Source: CAVXZE01 sp964615365 (GTDB taxonomy: Bacteria; Myxococcota_A; UBA9160; UBA6930). Taken from it: a DNA stretch of 64,000 bases. The position numbers and the translations under genes were made by a program. Positions 8,474 through 17,011 of this stretch are shown here, piece by piece. The notes beneath the pieces were generated by a model that did not search any database, was not told the DNA's origin, and was given only the letters and a program-made list of their open reading frames with translations. Where the stretch lies: the NCBI GenBank assembly GCA_964615365.1, contig CAZTOU010000021.1, forward strand, positions 1 through 64,000, given 5' to 3'. Positions within the stretch are counted from its first letter, which is position 1; every line of letters starts with the position of its first letter.

Positions 8474-9226
8474 ATGACAGACACCTATCTGGGCTTCGCT
8501 TGTCTGGTGGTGGTCGCGATCTCCCTCGCCCTCTGGTTCCGGGCCCTGGGACGGCTGGCGATTCCGGAGAATCGCTCGATCTATGTCGCCGCCTGGGCGG
8601 TGGCAGCGGGACTAGGCGTGGCGGCCCTCCTGGGTGAGCCGGGCTGGCTCGGCGGCGTTCCGGCGGGTATCGGCACCTTCCTGTCGGTCTTCTTCCTCTT
8701 CACGGTGGCCGTCAGCCGCCAGAAGGTCGGCGACGAATCGATCCAGGTGGGGGACACGATTCCCCACTTCACCGCTACCGATGAGAACGGAGAGATCTTC
8801 GACTCGCAGAACCTGGCCGGCCAACCGGTGCTGATCAAGTTCTTTCGCGGACACTGGTGACCCTACTGTGTCGCCGAGTTGCGGCGATGGGAAGAGCTCC
8901 GGCCCGAATTCGACGAGCGCGGTGTGAAGATCCTGACGATCAGCGCCGACACTCCCCGCGCGCTCGCCAAGGGACACGGAAAGCACGGAATCGGCGCCAC
9001 CATGCTGTCGGACCGAGAGCTCGAGGTGACGGATCGCTTCGGTCTCCGCAACCGGGGCAGGCACTCGGGCCCGCCGCCGCCGCTGGGCGCCAGGGCCCTG
9101 CCCGTCCCCACCTCACTGCTGGTGGATGCGAACGGGAAGGTGCTCTGGATGGACCAGTCGGAGAACTACCAGCGGCGGTCCGACCCCGATTACGTCCTGG
9201 GAGCGCTGCGCGCGCACCTTGGCTGA
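8474..9226 (+). CDS. Membrane-anchored peroxiredoxin-like selenoprotein (in-frame UGA = Sec)
   Basis: 250 aa if the TGA at 8858-8860 is read as selenocysteine (residue 129). About 80 residues of three hydrophobic helices (roughly 5-22, 37-56, 62-80) precede a peroxiredoxin/AhpC-TSA domain starting near GDTIPHFTATDENGE. The frame continues through RGHW-TGA-PYCVAELRRWEEL to VPTSLLVDANGKVLWMDQS and a normal stop. In homologues the TGA position is Cys (RGxWCPYC), so the codon sits exactly at the redox centre, forming UxxC with Cys132. A hairpin immediately follows the TGA. This is not a random nonsense mutation: both halves are fully conserved and in the same frame. It should reduce peroxides or disulfides at the membrane. 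Sel genes are not in the window. Confidence 0.85.
8861..8891 (+). promoter_or_regulatory. Candidate bacterial SECIS hairpin
   Basis: Directly after the TGA, CGCCG (8872-8876) pairs perfectly with CGGCG (8882-8886) around loop AGTTG; T8871-A8887 extends it and two G-U pairs may add to it, while CCC 8861-8863 can close with GGG 8889-8891. A G is in the second position of the apical loop and the loop begins 17 bases after the TGA. From memory, bacterial SECIS elements lie immediately 3' of the UGA and need a G in the first two loop bases, which fits. It is inside the coding sequence, as expected in bacteria. Confidence 0.65.
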
Positions 9227-9598
9227 GCGCGAGCAGGATGCGCGGGTCGCCGAGATGGAACCACGGGTCGATCGGGAATGCGATCGTCTTGGCCATCGCC
9301 GCGACCTTGAACTCGTGCGCGCCCTGGAACGCCGGGTTCGTGGAGATCTCGAGCGCGTCGCGCCGACTCCGGTAGCGCATGCCTGCGCCCGCGGTCCACT
9401 GCTCCATGCCATCGGCGTTCATGATGTCCATCGCGAAGCTCGCAGCCTTCCCGTAGAGCACCGAATGGCAGGCGCGCGAGAAGAGCGCGGGCGTCATGTA
9501 CGCCATGTACTTCGCGAGCACCTCGCTGCTCGTCTCGCCGGGCCCGACGCGGGTGAGGGCGTGATGCGACCACTCGATCAGATCGAGTGGCTCTCTCG
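9227..9598 (-). pseudogene. Fragment of an uncharacterised conserved protein
   Basis: The minus strand encodes a convincing protein segment (LDLIEW ... VGPGETSSEVLAKYMAYMTP ... GMRYRSRRDALEIST ... AMAKTIAFPIDPWFHLGDPR) of a small secreted or membrane protein family of unknown function. The usual N-terminal membrane helix is absent: the segment is fused at its 5' side to the end of the enoyl-CoA hydratase gene and at its 3' side runs into the antisense of the peroxiredoxin gene with no proper stop. No start codon or ribosome site of its own is seen, so it is read as a truncated remnant. Confidence 0.55.
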
Positions 9599-10480
9599 TC
9601 AGTCGACGTCTGGCGCGTCCCGGGCCGTGAGCTTCCACTGGGCCGGCCGCTTCTGGATGAATGACATCACGCCCTCAGCCGCGTCGGGCAGGCGTCCCAG
9701 GCGGGCCAGGCCACGCGCTTCCCGCACGGAGGCGAGGTAGGGATCGTCATGGCCGAGGTGCTCCCAGATCAACCGCTTGGTGAGCGCGACGCTAGCCGGA
9801 GCGCAGCGCTCGACGATGTAGCGCGCGATCTCCCGTGCGCGAGGCAGCACCTGCTCGCTTGGGAGCGCCTCGTTGGCGACACCCAGCTCGGCCGCCTCGC
9901 GCCCCAGGAAGACGCGGCCCGTCAGGAGCAGATCCGAGGCCCGCGCGATGCCCACGAGCCTGGGCAGGATGTAGGTGCTCGCCAGCTCGGTCACCACGCC
10001 CCGCTGCACGAAGGCGAAGGAGAGCTTCGCGTCTTCGGCCACGATCCTCATGTCCCATTGCAGACAGAGGGTGAGGCCGACACCGACCGCCGGGCCGTTG
10101 ATGGCGGCAATGATGGGCTTCGGGATCTGCCAGGGCCGGATCTCCCTGGCCCGGGCCTCCTTCGGAAGAACCTCCTCCTCTTCCGTCGTGTCGGCGTTCG
10201 GCTCGCCGGCGCCGCGCTCGGCGCCCTTGAAGGTCGAATCGCCTCCACCGAGGTCGGCCCCTGCACAGAATGCCCGCCCCGCTCCGGTCACGATGATGAC
10301 ACGAACCGAATCGTCTTCGTCGAGTTCGCGGAAGCGCGTGATCAGCGCTGCGCCCATCTGCGGTGTGAAGGCGTTCAGCCGATCCGGTCGATTGAGAGTC
10401 AGCTCGGCGACGCCGTCCCGAACGTCACAGAGCACGACCGAGTCGGATTCATCCTGTCGTTCCTGCTTCTGCCTCGTCAT
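9599..10480 (-). CDS. Enoyl-CoA hydratase/isomerase family (crotonase) protein
   Basis: 293 aa. The crotonase fold is shown by ELTLNRPDRLNAFTPQM, the oxyanion-hole loop AFCAGADLGGGD, and the second loop INGPAVGVGLTLCLQWDMRI. It should hydrate or isomerise an acyl-CoA in the cytoplasm. An insertion rich in Glu (ADTTEEEEVLPKEARARE) lies between the two loops. The start has GGGAGG 8 bases upstream. The Glu expected after the second loop is replaced by a VQRGVVTELAST type segment with Glu present, so activity is plausible; the exact substrate is unknown. It may share a transcript with the nitronate monooxygenase upstream (49 bases). Confidence 0.85.
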   Translation of the reverse strand: MTRQKQERQDESDSVVLCDVRDGVAELTLNRPDRLNAFTPQMGAALITRFRELDEDDSVRVIIVTGAGRAFCAGADLGGGDSTFKGAERGAGEPNADTTEEEEVLPKEARAREIRPWQIPKPIIAAINGPAVGVGLTLCLQWDMRIVAEDAKLSFAFVQRGVVTELASTYILPRLVGIARASDLLLTGRVFLGREAAELGVANEALPSEQVLPRAREIARYIVERCAPASVALTKRLIWEHLGHDDPYLASVREARGLARLGRLPDAAEGVMSFIQKRPAQWKLTARDAPDVD

Positions 10481-10528
10481 GACCAGCCTCCCAGGTCAGC
10501 ACATCGAGCGCGATGCTCCGCTTCGCCG

Positions 10529-11650
10529 CTACTGATACGCGAGTACCTTCGACGGCGTGGTCTCGAGAATCTCCCTTGCCTCTCGCGTGATTCTCTGGAT
10601 CAGCTCCTCGACCTTCGGCATGTCGCTCACCCTCTGGGCACATTCGCCGCCGGCGGTAAGCGCCCGGGACTCCTCGGGGTTCTCCTCGTAGGAGGCCTGG
10701 AAGCCTTCGTGCTCCTTCAGCAACAGCTCTCGATTGACGGTCGAGAAGTCGTCCGGCCGGCCCGTGTAGACCCCGGGAGAGTGCTGCGCGGTCATTTCCG
10801 CCACCTCCGTCGAGTACGCGGACTTGATGAATCTCGCGGGGCCAACCAGACCTCTGGCGACCTGCGTCCCCCGGTCTCCGGCATTCAGGATCCTGTTCTT
10901 CCAGAACTCCCCGAAATCCGACTCCTGCGTGCACAGGAATCGAGTGCCCATCTGGATTCCGACCCCGCCCAGCACCAGAGCAGCAGCGAGAGTCTTGCCG
11001 TCACAGAATCCACCGGCTCCGACGACGGGCATCTCCGGAAAAGCCTCGGCGACGGCTGGAAGCAGAATCATCGAATGAACCGGCTCCCAGGCGGTGTGGA
11101 ATCCACCTTCGTGCCCTGAGGCGACGATGCCGTCACAGCCCGCCTCGACCGCCTTCTGCGCACCCTTGACCGAGGGAACCACGTGGAACCATGTGAGCCC
11201 CGACGGCTTGATCAACTCCGCGAAGCGAGCCGGGTTGCCCGCCGAGGTGACGATGACCTTGAGCCTCTCTCTCATCTCCGCGTCTTCTTCTCGGACCTCG
11301 ATCGTCGCCCGGATCATCTGCTCGGCACCTCGCAGCAGCTCCGCCGACACCAGGACGTTCAGCCCGAAGACGCCCTTCGATTCTGCTGTCTGCTCGAGCG
11401 TATGCCGGAAGATGTTCTTCAAGGTCTCGGCTGCGGAGTCCACCTCCAGACCCGGCTCGAAGGTCTTTCGAAACTGCTCGTAGCCAGCGGCGCCGAGGTC
11501 CTTCGATTCGAGAGCGCTACCGCTGATGAGCCCGAGCGCACCCGCGTTGGCTACGGCGATGGCCAATCTGTTGGTGCCAAACGGACCCATTCCTGCCTGA
11601 ATGATGGGATGCTGAATCCCCAGTAGCTCACAGAGCTTCGTGGTGATCAT
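10529..11650 (-). CDS. Nitronate monooxygenase (2-nitropropane dioxygenase family), copy A
   Basis: 373 aa FMN-dependent TIM barrel. Family hallmarks are the opening LGIQHPIIQAGMGPFGTNRL, the central DGIVASGHEGGFHTA loop (the His is where class I/II enzymes have their catalytic base) and VVGAGGFCDGKTLAAALVLG with GVQMGTRF-like FMN phosphate binding (GIQMGTRFLCTQES). It oxidises alkyl nitronates or acts on related enones in cytoplasm. The start has only a weak upstream site. It precedes the enoyl-CoA hydratase gene on the same strand. A second, shorter homologue is at 14855-15751. Confidence 0.85.
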   Translation of the reverse strand: MITTKLCELLGIQHPIIQAGMGPFGTNRLAIAVANAGALGLISGSALESKDLGAAGYEQFRKTFEPGLEVDSAAETLKNIFRHTLEQTAESKGVFGLNVLVSAELLRGAEQMIRATIEVREEDAEMRERLKVIVTSAGNPARFAELIKPSGLTWFHVVPSVKGAQKAVEAGCDGIVASGHEGGFHTAWEPVHSMILLPAVAEAFPEMPVVGAGGFCDGKTLAAALVLGGVGIQMGTRFLCTQESDFGEFWKNRILNAGDRGTQVARGLVGPARFIKSAYSTEVAEMTAQHSPGVYTGRPDDFSTVNRELLLKEHEGFQASYEENPEESRALTAGGECAQRVSDMPKVEELIQRITREAREILETTPSKVLAYQ

Positions 11651-11772
11651 CTAGATTGTCCCGCCACACTGCATAGCCAACGATCCTTTCATTGCATGGA
11701 ATCAACAGGCAACAGCCGACTTCCAACAATGAGGGGACTCTAACTGTCCGCGGTGAACCGGGCAAAACCTCC

Positions 11773-12439
11773 TCAGAGGCGCTGCTCGACGTCGATCGCA
11801 TCGCTGCCGACCGGGAGGTGAATGGCGGTCCCGTCGCGGCCGACCGCGAAAGGGCCGTCGTAGACGGCGTCCACCCCCTCGAGAAACGCGTCCTCGAGTG
11901 GAGCGAGGGGGAGCGGGGGAACGATGTGGTAGTAGAGAAGGAATCCGACTCCGGCGTCGCGCGCCACCTCGGCCACGTCCACTGGTGACGCATGGTAGGT
12001 GAGGATGTCCCGCGTGATCTTTGCGATGTTCTTCCGACCCGCCGCCTCTGCGCCCCGGGTCAATAGCTCTCCGTAGTCGAAGCGATAGCCGACCGCGGGA
12101 TCGACTGGCGTGTGATCGACCCGGAAGGCCGTCACCTTCACACCACCCTCGTCGATGACGACTTCTCCCCGCCCCTCGGCGGGCGCAGGAAACGGGTGCG
12201 CCACCCCACCGGCTCCCGCGCCCCCCGATTGACCCAGCGCGCTTCGGGTCGGGTAGCGGCGAGCCCGCCCCGCATAGCACGACGTGAAGCCCGTCGGGAA
12301 GCTCGCTCACCCAGTCGCTGCCGAGGTTCGTGGCCACGACCCGCTCCATCATGCGTAGCGCAATGGTCGTGCGAAAGAAGTATGCGATCAGCAGCAGCGC
12401 GAGAAGAGCGCTGAAGAGCCCTAGCAGGGTGCGCTTCAT
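11773..12439 (-). pseudogene. Broken MBL-fold (RNase Z-like) hydrolase
   Basis: The 5' end is a normal start: ATG 12439 with GGAGG upstream, a signal-anchor helix (MKRTLLGLFSALLALLLIAY) and then LHVVLCGAGSPLPDPKRAG, the opening of exported RNase Z-like MBL hydrolases. After this the frame is lost near 12230. The C-terminal part resumes in another frame from 12204 (EVVIDEGGVKVTAFRVDH ... ITRDILTYHASPVDVAEVA). The central region with the metal-binding HxHxDH motif is missing, so both a deletion and a frameshift are present. It could not bind metal normally. Confidence 0.7.
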
Positions 12440-12567
12440 GGTGCCTCCGTCGAATCGAGCTCCGGCGGGTGCCGGTCCTGGGCTACGCCCCATAGCGATG
12501 GGAATACATCCTTGTGTGCTGTAGATCGATGGCGGAGGAGACCTCCACATCGATGACAATCAATAGT

Positions 12568-12606
12568 CACTCGAGTGCGAGTAGCCTTGATAGACTTCTA
12601 GGCTAC
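12568..12606. promoter_or_regulatory. Two inverted repeats upstream of the methyltransferase gene
   Basis: A perfect 10-bp palindrome CACTCGAGTG (12568-12577) is followed by GTAGCCT (12581-12587) and its exact complement AGGCTAC (12600-12606) around a 12-base loop. They lie 44-80 bases before the methyltransferase start, in an unusually AT-rich intergenic stretch, and could be an operator and a leader hairpin. No regulator can be assigned. Confidence 0.35.
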
Positions 12607-12649
12607 CATCCTTCGGATTGTCGACTTGCTCAACCAAGAGATGCATAGA

Positions 12650-13657
12650 ATGAATTGGTACAGAATTAAGACCTCACTAGTTGGAATCAAGCGCTTGATG
12701 ACCCTATCTGATGAAGACAAGCAAGGCTGCATCGACGCTTATCAGTTCTTTCAGCGCATGCAAAATGGTGAGGACACCAAGACGGAAGACGAAACAAGAG
12801 CGGTCGCAGACTACTACAAAGTCTTGAACAATATGTTGTCGGTGTTCGATTTGGAAAAACTCTACATCCCGCCACAGCTAGACGAATCTGAAGGTTTGTA
12901 CGGCAATCAATTGTTATGCGAACAAGCTGTCTTCAAGGATCTGAATCTACAGGATCCCAAAGCATCTCACCTGCTAGATATGGGATGCGGAAGGGGAAGA
13001 ATTGCCCACCACTTCGCTACCATGACTGGTGGTCAGGTATCCGGATACAACATTGATCCAAACCAAATTGAAAACGCGATCGACTGGGCTGCTGAATGCG
13101 GAATGAGCGATCGACTCCATTTCGAAGTCGGCAATCATCACGAACCGCTTGAGTATGAGTCATGCATTTTCGACGGATGCTTCTCCATCCAGGCTGTTTG
13201 GCCCTTCTTCAAAGAGGAGGAGTTGGATGACCACGCGAAAGAGATGTATCGAGTCTTGAAGTCTGGGGCTAGATACGCGTGTTCGGAGTACTTGTTGTCA
13301 CCTTACTTTGACTGGAATAACGAAGAGCATGTAGCCCTTCATAAGACTTATCTTCCAACACTGGCTGCCACCCATTCGATGTATCCGGCAGATGTCTGTG
13401 CTGCTTTGGAAAGAGCGGGTTTCAAGGTTCTTGTTTCGGCACCTTCAAAAAGTGAAGCCTGGCCGATATGTGAGCAGAAACGCAATCTGATGCTACGAAC
13501 ACGAAGAGTGATTAGAGCTCTTGAAGCGATTCGTATCATGCCTCCCTGGGTCGAACAATCGCTTGAATTGCTTCAAACAGGTGGGCAGGCCTGGACGGAT
13601 GCAGAGAAGGCAAAGATTGCAGATTTGAACTGGCGAATCGTAGCTGAGAAACGCTGA
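12650..13657 (+). CDS. SAM-dependent methyltransferase, sterol C-24 methyltransferase-like
   Basis: 335 aa from ATG 12650 (MNWYRIKTS), which has AAGAG 9 bases upstream; ATG 12641 and TTG 12626 are alternatives. The class I methyltransferase fold has motif I LLDMGCGRGRIAHHFA (about residues 113-128), the acidic residue after motif II GYNIDPNQI, motif IV FDGCFSIQAVWPF and the RVLKSGARYACSEYLL strand. The architecture (long helical N-terminus, NNEEHV segment, late PADVCAALERAGF) resembles sterol and related small-molecule methyltransferases. GC is near 45-50 %, well below its neighbours, with different codon choice, so recent acquisition is likely. The substrate (sterol, hopanoid or other lipid) is not proven. 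Confidence 0.7.
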   Translation: MNWYRIKTSLVGIKRLMTLSDEDKQGCIDAYQFFQRMQNGEDTKTEDETRAVADYYKVLNNMLSVFDLEKLYIPPQLDESEGLYGNQLLCEQAVFKDLNLQDPKASHLLDMGCGRGRIAHHFATMTGGQVSGYNIDPNQIENAIDWAAECGMSDRLHFEVGNHHEPLEYESCIFDGCFSIQAVWPFFKEEELDDHAKEMYRVLKSGARYACSEYLLSPYFDWNNEEHVALHKTYLPTLAATHSMYPADVCAALERAGFKVLVSAPSKSEAWPICEQKRNLMLRTRRVIRALEAIRIMPPWVEQSLELLQTGGQAWTDAEKAKIADLNWRIVAEKR

Positions 13658-13699
13658 CCAGCTGAAACTTGCCGGACGTTGCGGCGGGCCTTCCTCTTC

Positions 13700-14851
13700 C
13701 TACGCGCCCAGGACCTCGCGGTGGTTTGCGCGTTCCACTCGTCGCTGGGCTCGAATCTGAAGGAGGGGGCCGAGCCCGACCTCCTCCAGGAGCTCCTGCA
13801 CCTTCTGGCGATCGCCGCCGGGCATCGCCGCGCAGGCGTCCTGCAGGCGCTGCAGCAGGAAGATCCTGTAGGGCTGGGCGAGGGCGTTGACGGTCGTTCC
13901 GCGCAGCTCGAAGCTGCACATGCCGACGCCCCGCTCGAGGACTGCACCTTCCTCCAGGTCCTTCTGCCCCTCCAGCCACTCGTCGATGAAGCGGGCAGCG
14001 GCTTGGGTCTCGGGGACGAGATCCTCGGCGGCATGCCGAAGGACCGCCTTCAATGTGTCGGGGATCTGGTCATTCGCGAATAGATCGTCGGACCCATCGA
14101 GAACCCCGCCCGGCTCGTCGGTCCTCGAGTTCATTCGCTCCGTCCAGCGCCAGACCCGATGAGCCCGCTGCTTCATCAGCCGCGACGGATGGGGATCGCG
14201 GGAGAGATGCGCGTAGAGCGGTGCGATCAGGCCGTAGTCCGCAAGGGAAGGGCGTCCGCCGAGCAGGTAGGGAGCCTCCATGAGGTGAGCCTGAAGCAGC
14301 TCCAGGAGTTCCAGATAGGAGGCCTCGATTGCTGGAATCGTCTCGGGCGAGACGCCGAACGCAGCGGCGGCGAGGCGCATCCGCTTCATGCCGTGCCGGG
14401 CCGCTTCACGCGCCTGCTCCGACGGCACTCCGCCGCCGAGGCCGTCGACGAAGTTCATCTCGATGAAGCCGTCGTTGATCTCGGGGAAATTCCAGCGGTA
14501 GTGCATGGCCGGACGCAGCAGGCCCTCGCTGCCGTACAGCTCGAGAACGTGGGCGACGGCGAGCTGACGGGGAGCGGTCGGGTAGGCGCTCCGCCGGGCC
14601 AGCCCCTTCCGCTCGAAGTGGTCGACGATCTCGGTGCTGTCCTGGATGATCTCCCCGTCCGGCGTCTCCAGCGTCGGGATGATCCACCGGCCGATCTTCG
14701 GGACGATCTCCTCGAGGAAGCGCCGCGTTCCCGGCACGACCTCGGCGTAGTCGATGCCCTGCTTGACCAGGTAGCTGCGCGCCTTGCCGCTGTAGAGCGA
14801 GATGCGCATGGCGTACAGCGTGTAGGTCCCGGTCGTCTTCCTGTCGGACAC
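13700..14851 (-). CDS. Glutathione S-transferase family protein with extended C-terminus
   Basis: 383 aa from GTG 14851 behind GGGAGG. The N-terminal thioredoxin-like half (YAMRISLYSGKARSYLVKQG ... IIPTLETPDGEIIQDSTEIVDHFE) carries the cis-Pro and DSTEI glutathione-binding signature. The all-helical half has LLGGRPSLADYGLIAPLYAH, the folding motif of GST C-domains. About 120 extra residues follow the usual GST end, including a Cys-containing helical block, so it is longer than ordinary ~220-aa GSTs. Only 3 bases separate it from the upstream nitronate monooxygenase, making it the last gene of the TetR-led operon. Confidence 0.85.
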   Translation of the reverse strand: MSDRKTTGTYTLYAMRISLYSGKARSYLVKQGIDYAEVVPGTRRFLEEIVPKIGRWIIPTLETPDGEIIQDSTEIVDHFERKGLARRSAYPTAPRQLAVAHVLELYGSEGLLRPAMHYRWNFPEINDGFIEMNFVDGLGGGVPSEQAREAARHGMKRMRLAAAAFGVSPETIPAIEASYLELLELLQAHLMEAPYLLGGRPSLADYGLIAPLYAHLSRDPHPSRLMKQRAHRVWRWTERMNSRTDEPGGVLDGSDDLFANDQIPDTLKAVLRHAAEDLVPETQAAARFIDEWLEGQKDLEEGAVLERGVGMCSFELRGTTVNALAQPYRIFLLQRLQDACAAMPGGDRQKVQELLEEVGLGPLLQIRAQRRVERANHREVLGA

Positions 14852-14854
14852 CGC

Positions 14855-15751
14855 TCACCTCCCGCCGACCATCTCTTCGATGATCTCTTTGACGCTCGAG
14901 ACCTCGTCGATCAGCCCGATGACCTCACCGGCGGGGAGTGCCCCGGCGGAGAGATCGCCCTCGATCCAGGAAGCCTCGAATCCACCGCCCCCGAAGGCTT
15001 CCGCGGCGATCTCGCCCGTGGCCAGGACCTGCTCCACCAGGGGCGTGCGCAGGGCCCTGACCTGGAAGCGACCCATGTTCAGAAGCCCTGTGCCGGTCTC
15101 GGTCAGCTCGAGGATCGTCCGCTTGTAGTTCTCGTGGGCCACGCACTCGATCGACGCGATGAAACGCGTTCCGACCTGCACACCCTCGGCTCCCAGGGCG
15201 AGCGCCGCCTGGTAGGCCCTGGAGTCGCCGATGCCGCCAGCGGCGATCACCGGGATGTCGACTGCGTCGACCGCGGCGGGAACCAGCACCATCGTCGACG
15301 CACCCCGGTGACCCTGAATGCCTCCGGATTCGCTTCCCTCGGCGACGATCGCGTCCACGCCCAGCGCTGCCGCCTTGCGGGCCACGTCCACCGTGGGCAC
15401 GACCGCCAGCGTCTTGATGCCGTTCTCCTGCAGCAGCGGGACCAGAGCCCGCGGCGAGCCGCCCGAAAGCGTGACGGCGGAGACGCTCTCCTCCACCAGT
15501 ATTCCGGCGATCTTCGCGGTGTTCGGATTCATCACCTGGAGATTGGCGCCGAAGGGTCGGTCCGTGAGCTTCCGGGTGGCACGGATCTGGCTGCGTACCG
15601 TCTCCAGGTCGGGAGCGAAGGCGGTGGCCAGCAGGCCGAAGCCCCCGGCCTCCGACACCGCCGCGACCATCTCCGGATTCGAGATCACCCCCATGGCACC
15701 CTGGATGATCGGGTGCTCGCAGCCCAGTAGCTCCGTGACTCGTGACATCAT
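14855..15751 (-). CDS. Nitronate monooxygenase / enoyl reductase-like FMN protein, copy B
   Basis: 298 aa. The start at MMSRVTELLGCEHPIIQGAMG follows a strong GAGGAGGGA site. Central VDAIVAEGSESGGIQGHRG and IPVIAAGGIGDSRAYQAALALGAEGVQVGTRF are the active-site and FMN phosphate loops of the family. Here the usual active-site His position reads EGSESGGIQGH, closer to the FabK-like / NPD groups, so either nitronate oxidation or enone reduction is possible. It sits between a broken FAH gene and the GST gene in one operon; GST coupling suggests detoxification. Confidence 0.85.
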   Translation of the reverse strand: MMSRVTELLGCEHPIIQGAMGVISNPEMVAAVSEAGGFGLLATAFAPDLETVRSQIRATRKLTDRPFGANLQVMNPNTAKIAGILVEESVSAVTLSGGSPRALVPLLQENGIKTLAVVPTVDVARKAAALGVDAIVAEGSESGGIQGHRGASTMVLVPAAVDAVDIPVIAAGGIGDSRAYQAALALGAEGVQVGTRFIASIECVAHENYKRTILELTETGTGLLNMGRFQVRALRTPLVEQVLATGEIAAEAFGGGGFEASWIEGDLSAGALPAGEVIGLIDEVSSVKEIIEEMVGGR

Positions 15752-16062
15752 TCCCTCCTCATTCGTGCCGCGCTTCTCCGCTCGTCTGCGTTCCCAGGAT
15801 CCAACTCTGGACGGTCGGTATCAAGAGGGGGACGAGCAGAAGAACCGCGCGTCCGGAGAGGCGCCAGGCTACGAGCCATCCCCATCCCAGTAGGGAGCGA
15901 GTTCGGGGCGCGCCCGCCAACGGCTGGTCTCGAGGGCGAGTTCGGGGCGCGCTGCTGAAGGGTTCCGATCCCGTCGAAGCTGATCTCGGTGGTGTCGCCC
16001 GGGAGCAGCGCCCCGAGCTGTTCTTCAGAGGATCCGCACCGGGCGAACGTCACCAGCTTCAT
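15752..16062 (-). pseudogene. Fumarylacetoacetate hydrolase family gene, truncated
   Basis: ATG 16062 overlaps the stop of the MBL gene and opens with MKLVTFARCGSSEEQLGALL, the N-terminus of FAH-family hydrolases. After about 40 residues homology ends. The ~280-residue catalytic domain with its metal ligands is missing; what follows is low-complexity sequence that includes a 17-bp direct repeat. It was probably a full operon member that lost most of its length by deletion. Confidence 0.6.
15897..15952. repeat. 17-bp direct repeat inside the FAH remnant
   Basis: GCGAGTTCGGGGCGCGC occurs at 15897-15913 and again at 15936-15952, a 39-base period. The repeat lies where the FAH gene stops being recognisable and may mark replication slippage or the deletion junction. 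Confidence 0.7.
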
Positions 16063-17006
16063 TCGGGTCGGCCTCCCGGCCACCGCTCACCGCGGAGCGT
16101 GTGCAGATCCGTGATCAAGGGGACCGGATCGATCGGCTCGTCGAGTGGGTCGCCCCGGAATTCGCGGTAGGCGCGCTCCACGTTGAACAGCAACCGCTCC
16201 GGCTCGTGCCAGGCCTCGAAGGGACCGAGATCGATGCGGCGGGCCGCATCGAGGGCCGACAGCCCGCGATCGAATAGATGCTTCGACTCGTCGCGCACGT
16301 GCTGCAGGTAGGCCTTCATCTCGCGCGGACCTTCGGAGCCGCAGAGCGGGCCGTGCCCGGGAACCACCACCTCCGGATCGAGAGCGAGGATCCCGTCGAG
16401 GGCGTGGGTCCACTGCGCGAAGCTCCCGATCCAACCGACGGGAGTGCAGAGCCGGAAAACCACATCGCCCGCGAAGAGCACCCGCTGCTCGGGGAGGTAC
16501 ACGATCACGTCGCTCTCGGTGTGGGCTGGCCCGACGTGGATCAGCTCCACTCGGGTCCCTTCCAGGTCGAGCACCATCCGGTCGTCGAAGAGGGTCGACG
16601 GGGGTGTGAGCTCGATTCCGCTGAAATCCCAGGGATCGAGCGACTTCGCGAACTCGGCCAGTGCCGGCTGCTCCGAGAGGTCGGCCGACTTGATCATCTG
16701 GAGAAGCCCCGGGTTTTCTACGCCGAAGCTCTTGGCGCAGCAGCGGTGGCCGATGATCTCTGCCTCCGGAAACAGCTGATTCCCCCAACAGTGATCCCCG
16801 TTGTGGTGGGTGTTCACCACCCGCCTCGCCAGCTTCGGGGTGACGCGCGCGTACTGCGCGAGTAGCTCCCGCGTGTGAGCCAGATCCCAGAAGGTATCGA
16901 TCACCACGCCGCCACCGCGGCTGATGAGTCCGGAGTTGCTGAAGCCGATGCCGGGCTCTTCCTGGAGGCAGGTGTAGATCTGGTCGGTGATCTTCTCGAG
17001 TCTCAT
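16059..17006 (-). CDS. MBL-fold metallo-hydrolase (class B beta-lactamase-like superfamily)
   Basis: 315 aa. The metal motif THHNGDHCWGN (about residues 66-76) is the HxHxDH-type site with a His-His-Asn variant. VELIHVGPAHTESDVIVYLP carries the next His and VLFAGDVVF the bridging Asp; VVPGHGP the last His. Such proteins hydrolyse thioesters, lactones or glyoxalase-II-type esters. No signal peptide is seen. It starts 5 bases after the TetR stop and overlaps the FAH remnant start by 4 bases, so it is the first enzyme of the operon. Confidence 0.85.
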   Translation of the reverse strand: MRLEKITDQIYTCLQEEPGIGFSNSGLISRGGGVVIDTFWDLAHTRELLAQYARVTPKLARRVVNTHHNGDHCWGNQLFPEAEIIGHRCCAKSFGVENPGLLQMIKSADLSEQPALAEFAKSLDPWDFSGIELTPPSTLFDDRMVLDLEGTRVELIHVGPAHTESDVIVYLPEQRVLFAGDVVFRLCTPVGWIGSFAQWTHALDGILALDPEVVVPGHGPLCGSEGPREMKAYLQHVRDESKHLFDRGLSALDAARRIDLGPFEAWHEPERLLFNVERAYREFRGDPLDEPIDPVPLITDLHTLRGERWPGGRPE

Positions 17007-17011
17007 GGTGA

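Noticed and set aside
8474..8860. A 128-residue protein ending at TGA 8860 plus a separate gene at 8879
   Set aside because: The halves form one conserved peroxiredoxin frame split only at the active-site codon; no ribosome site before the second half.
15897..15952. CRISPR-like repeat
   Set aside because: Only two copies of 17 bp, 39 bases apart, inside a decayed gene; no array or cas genes.
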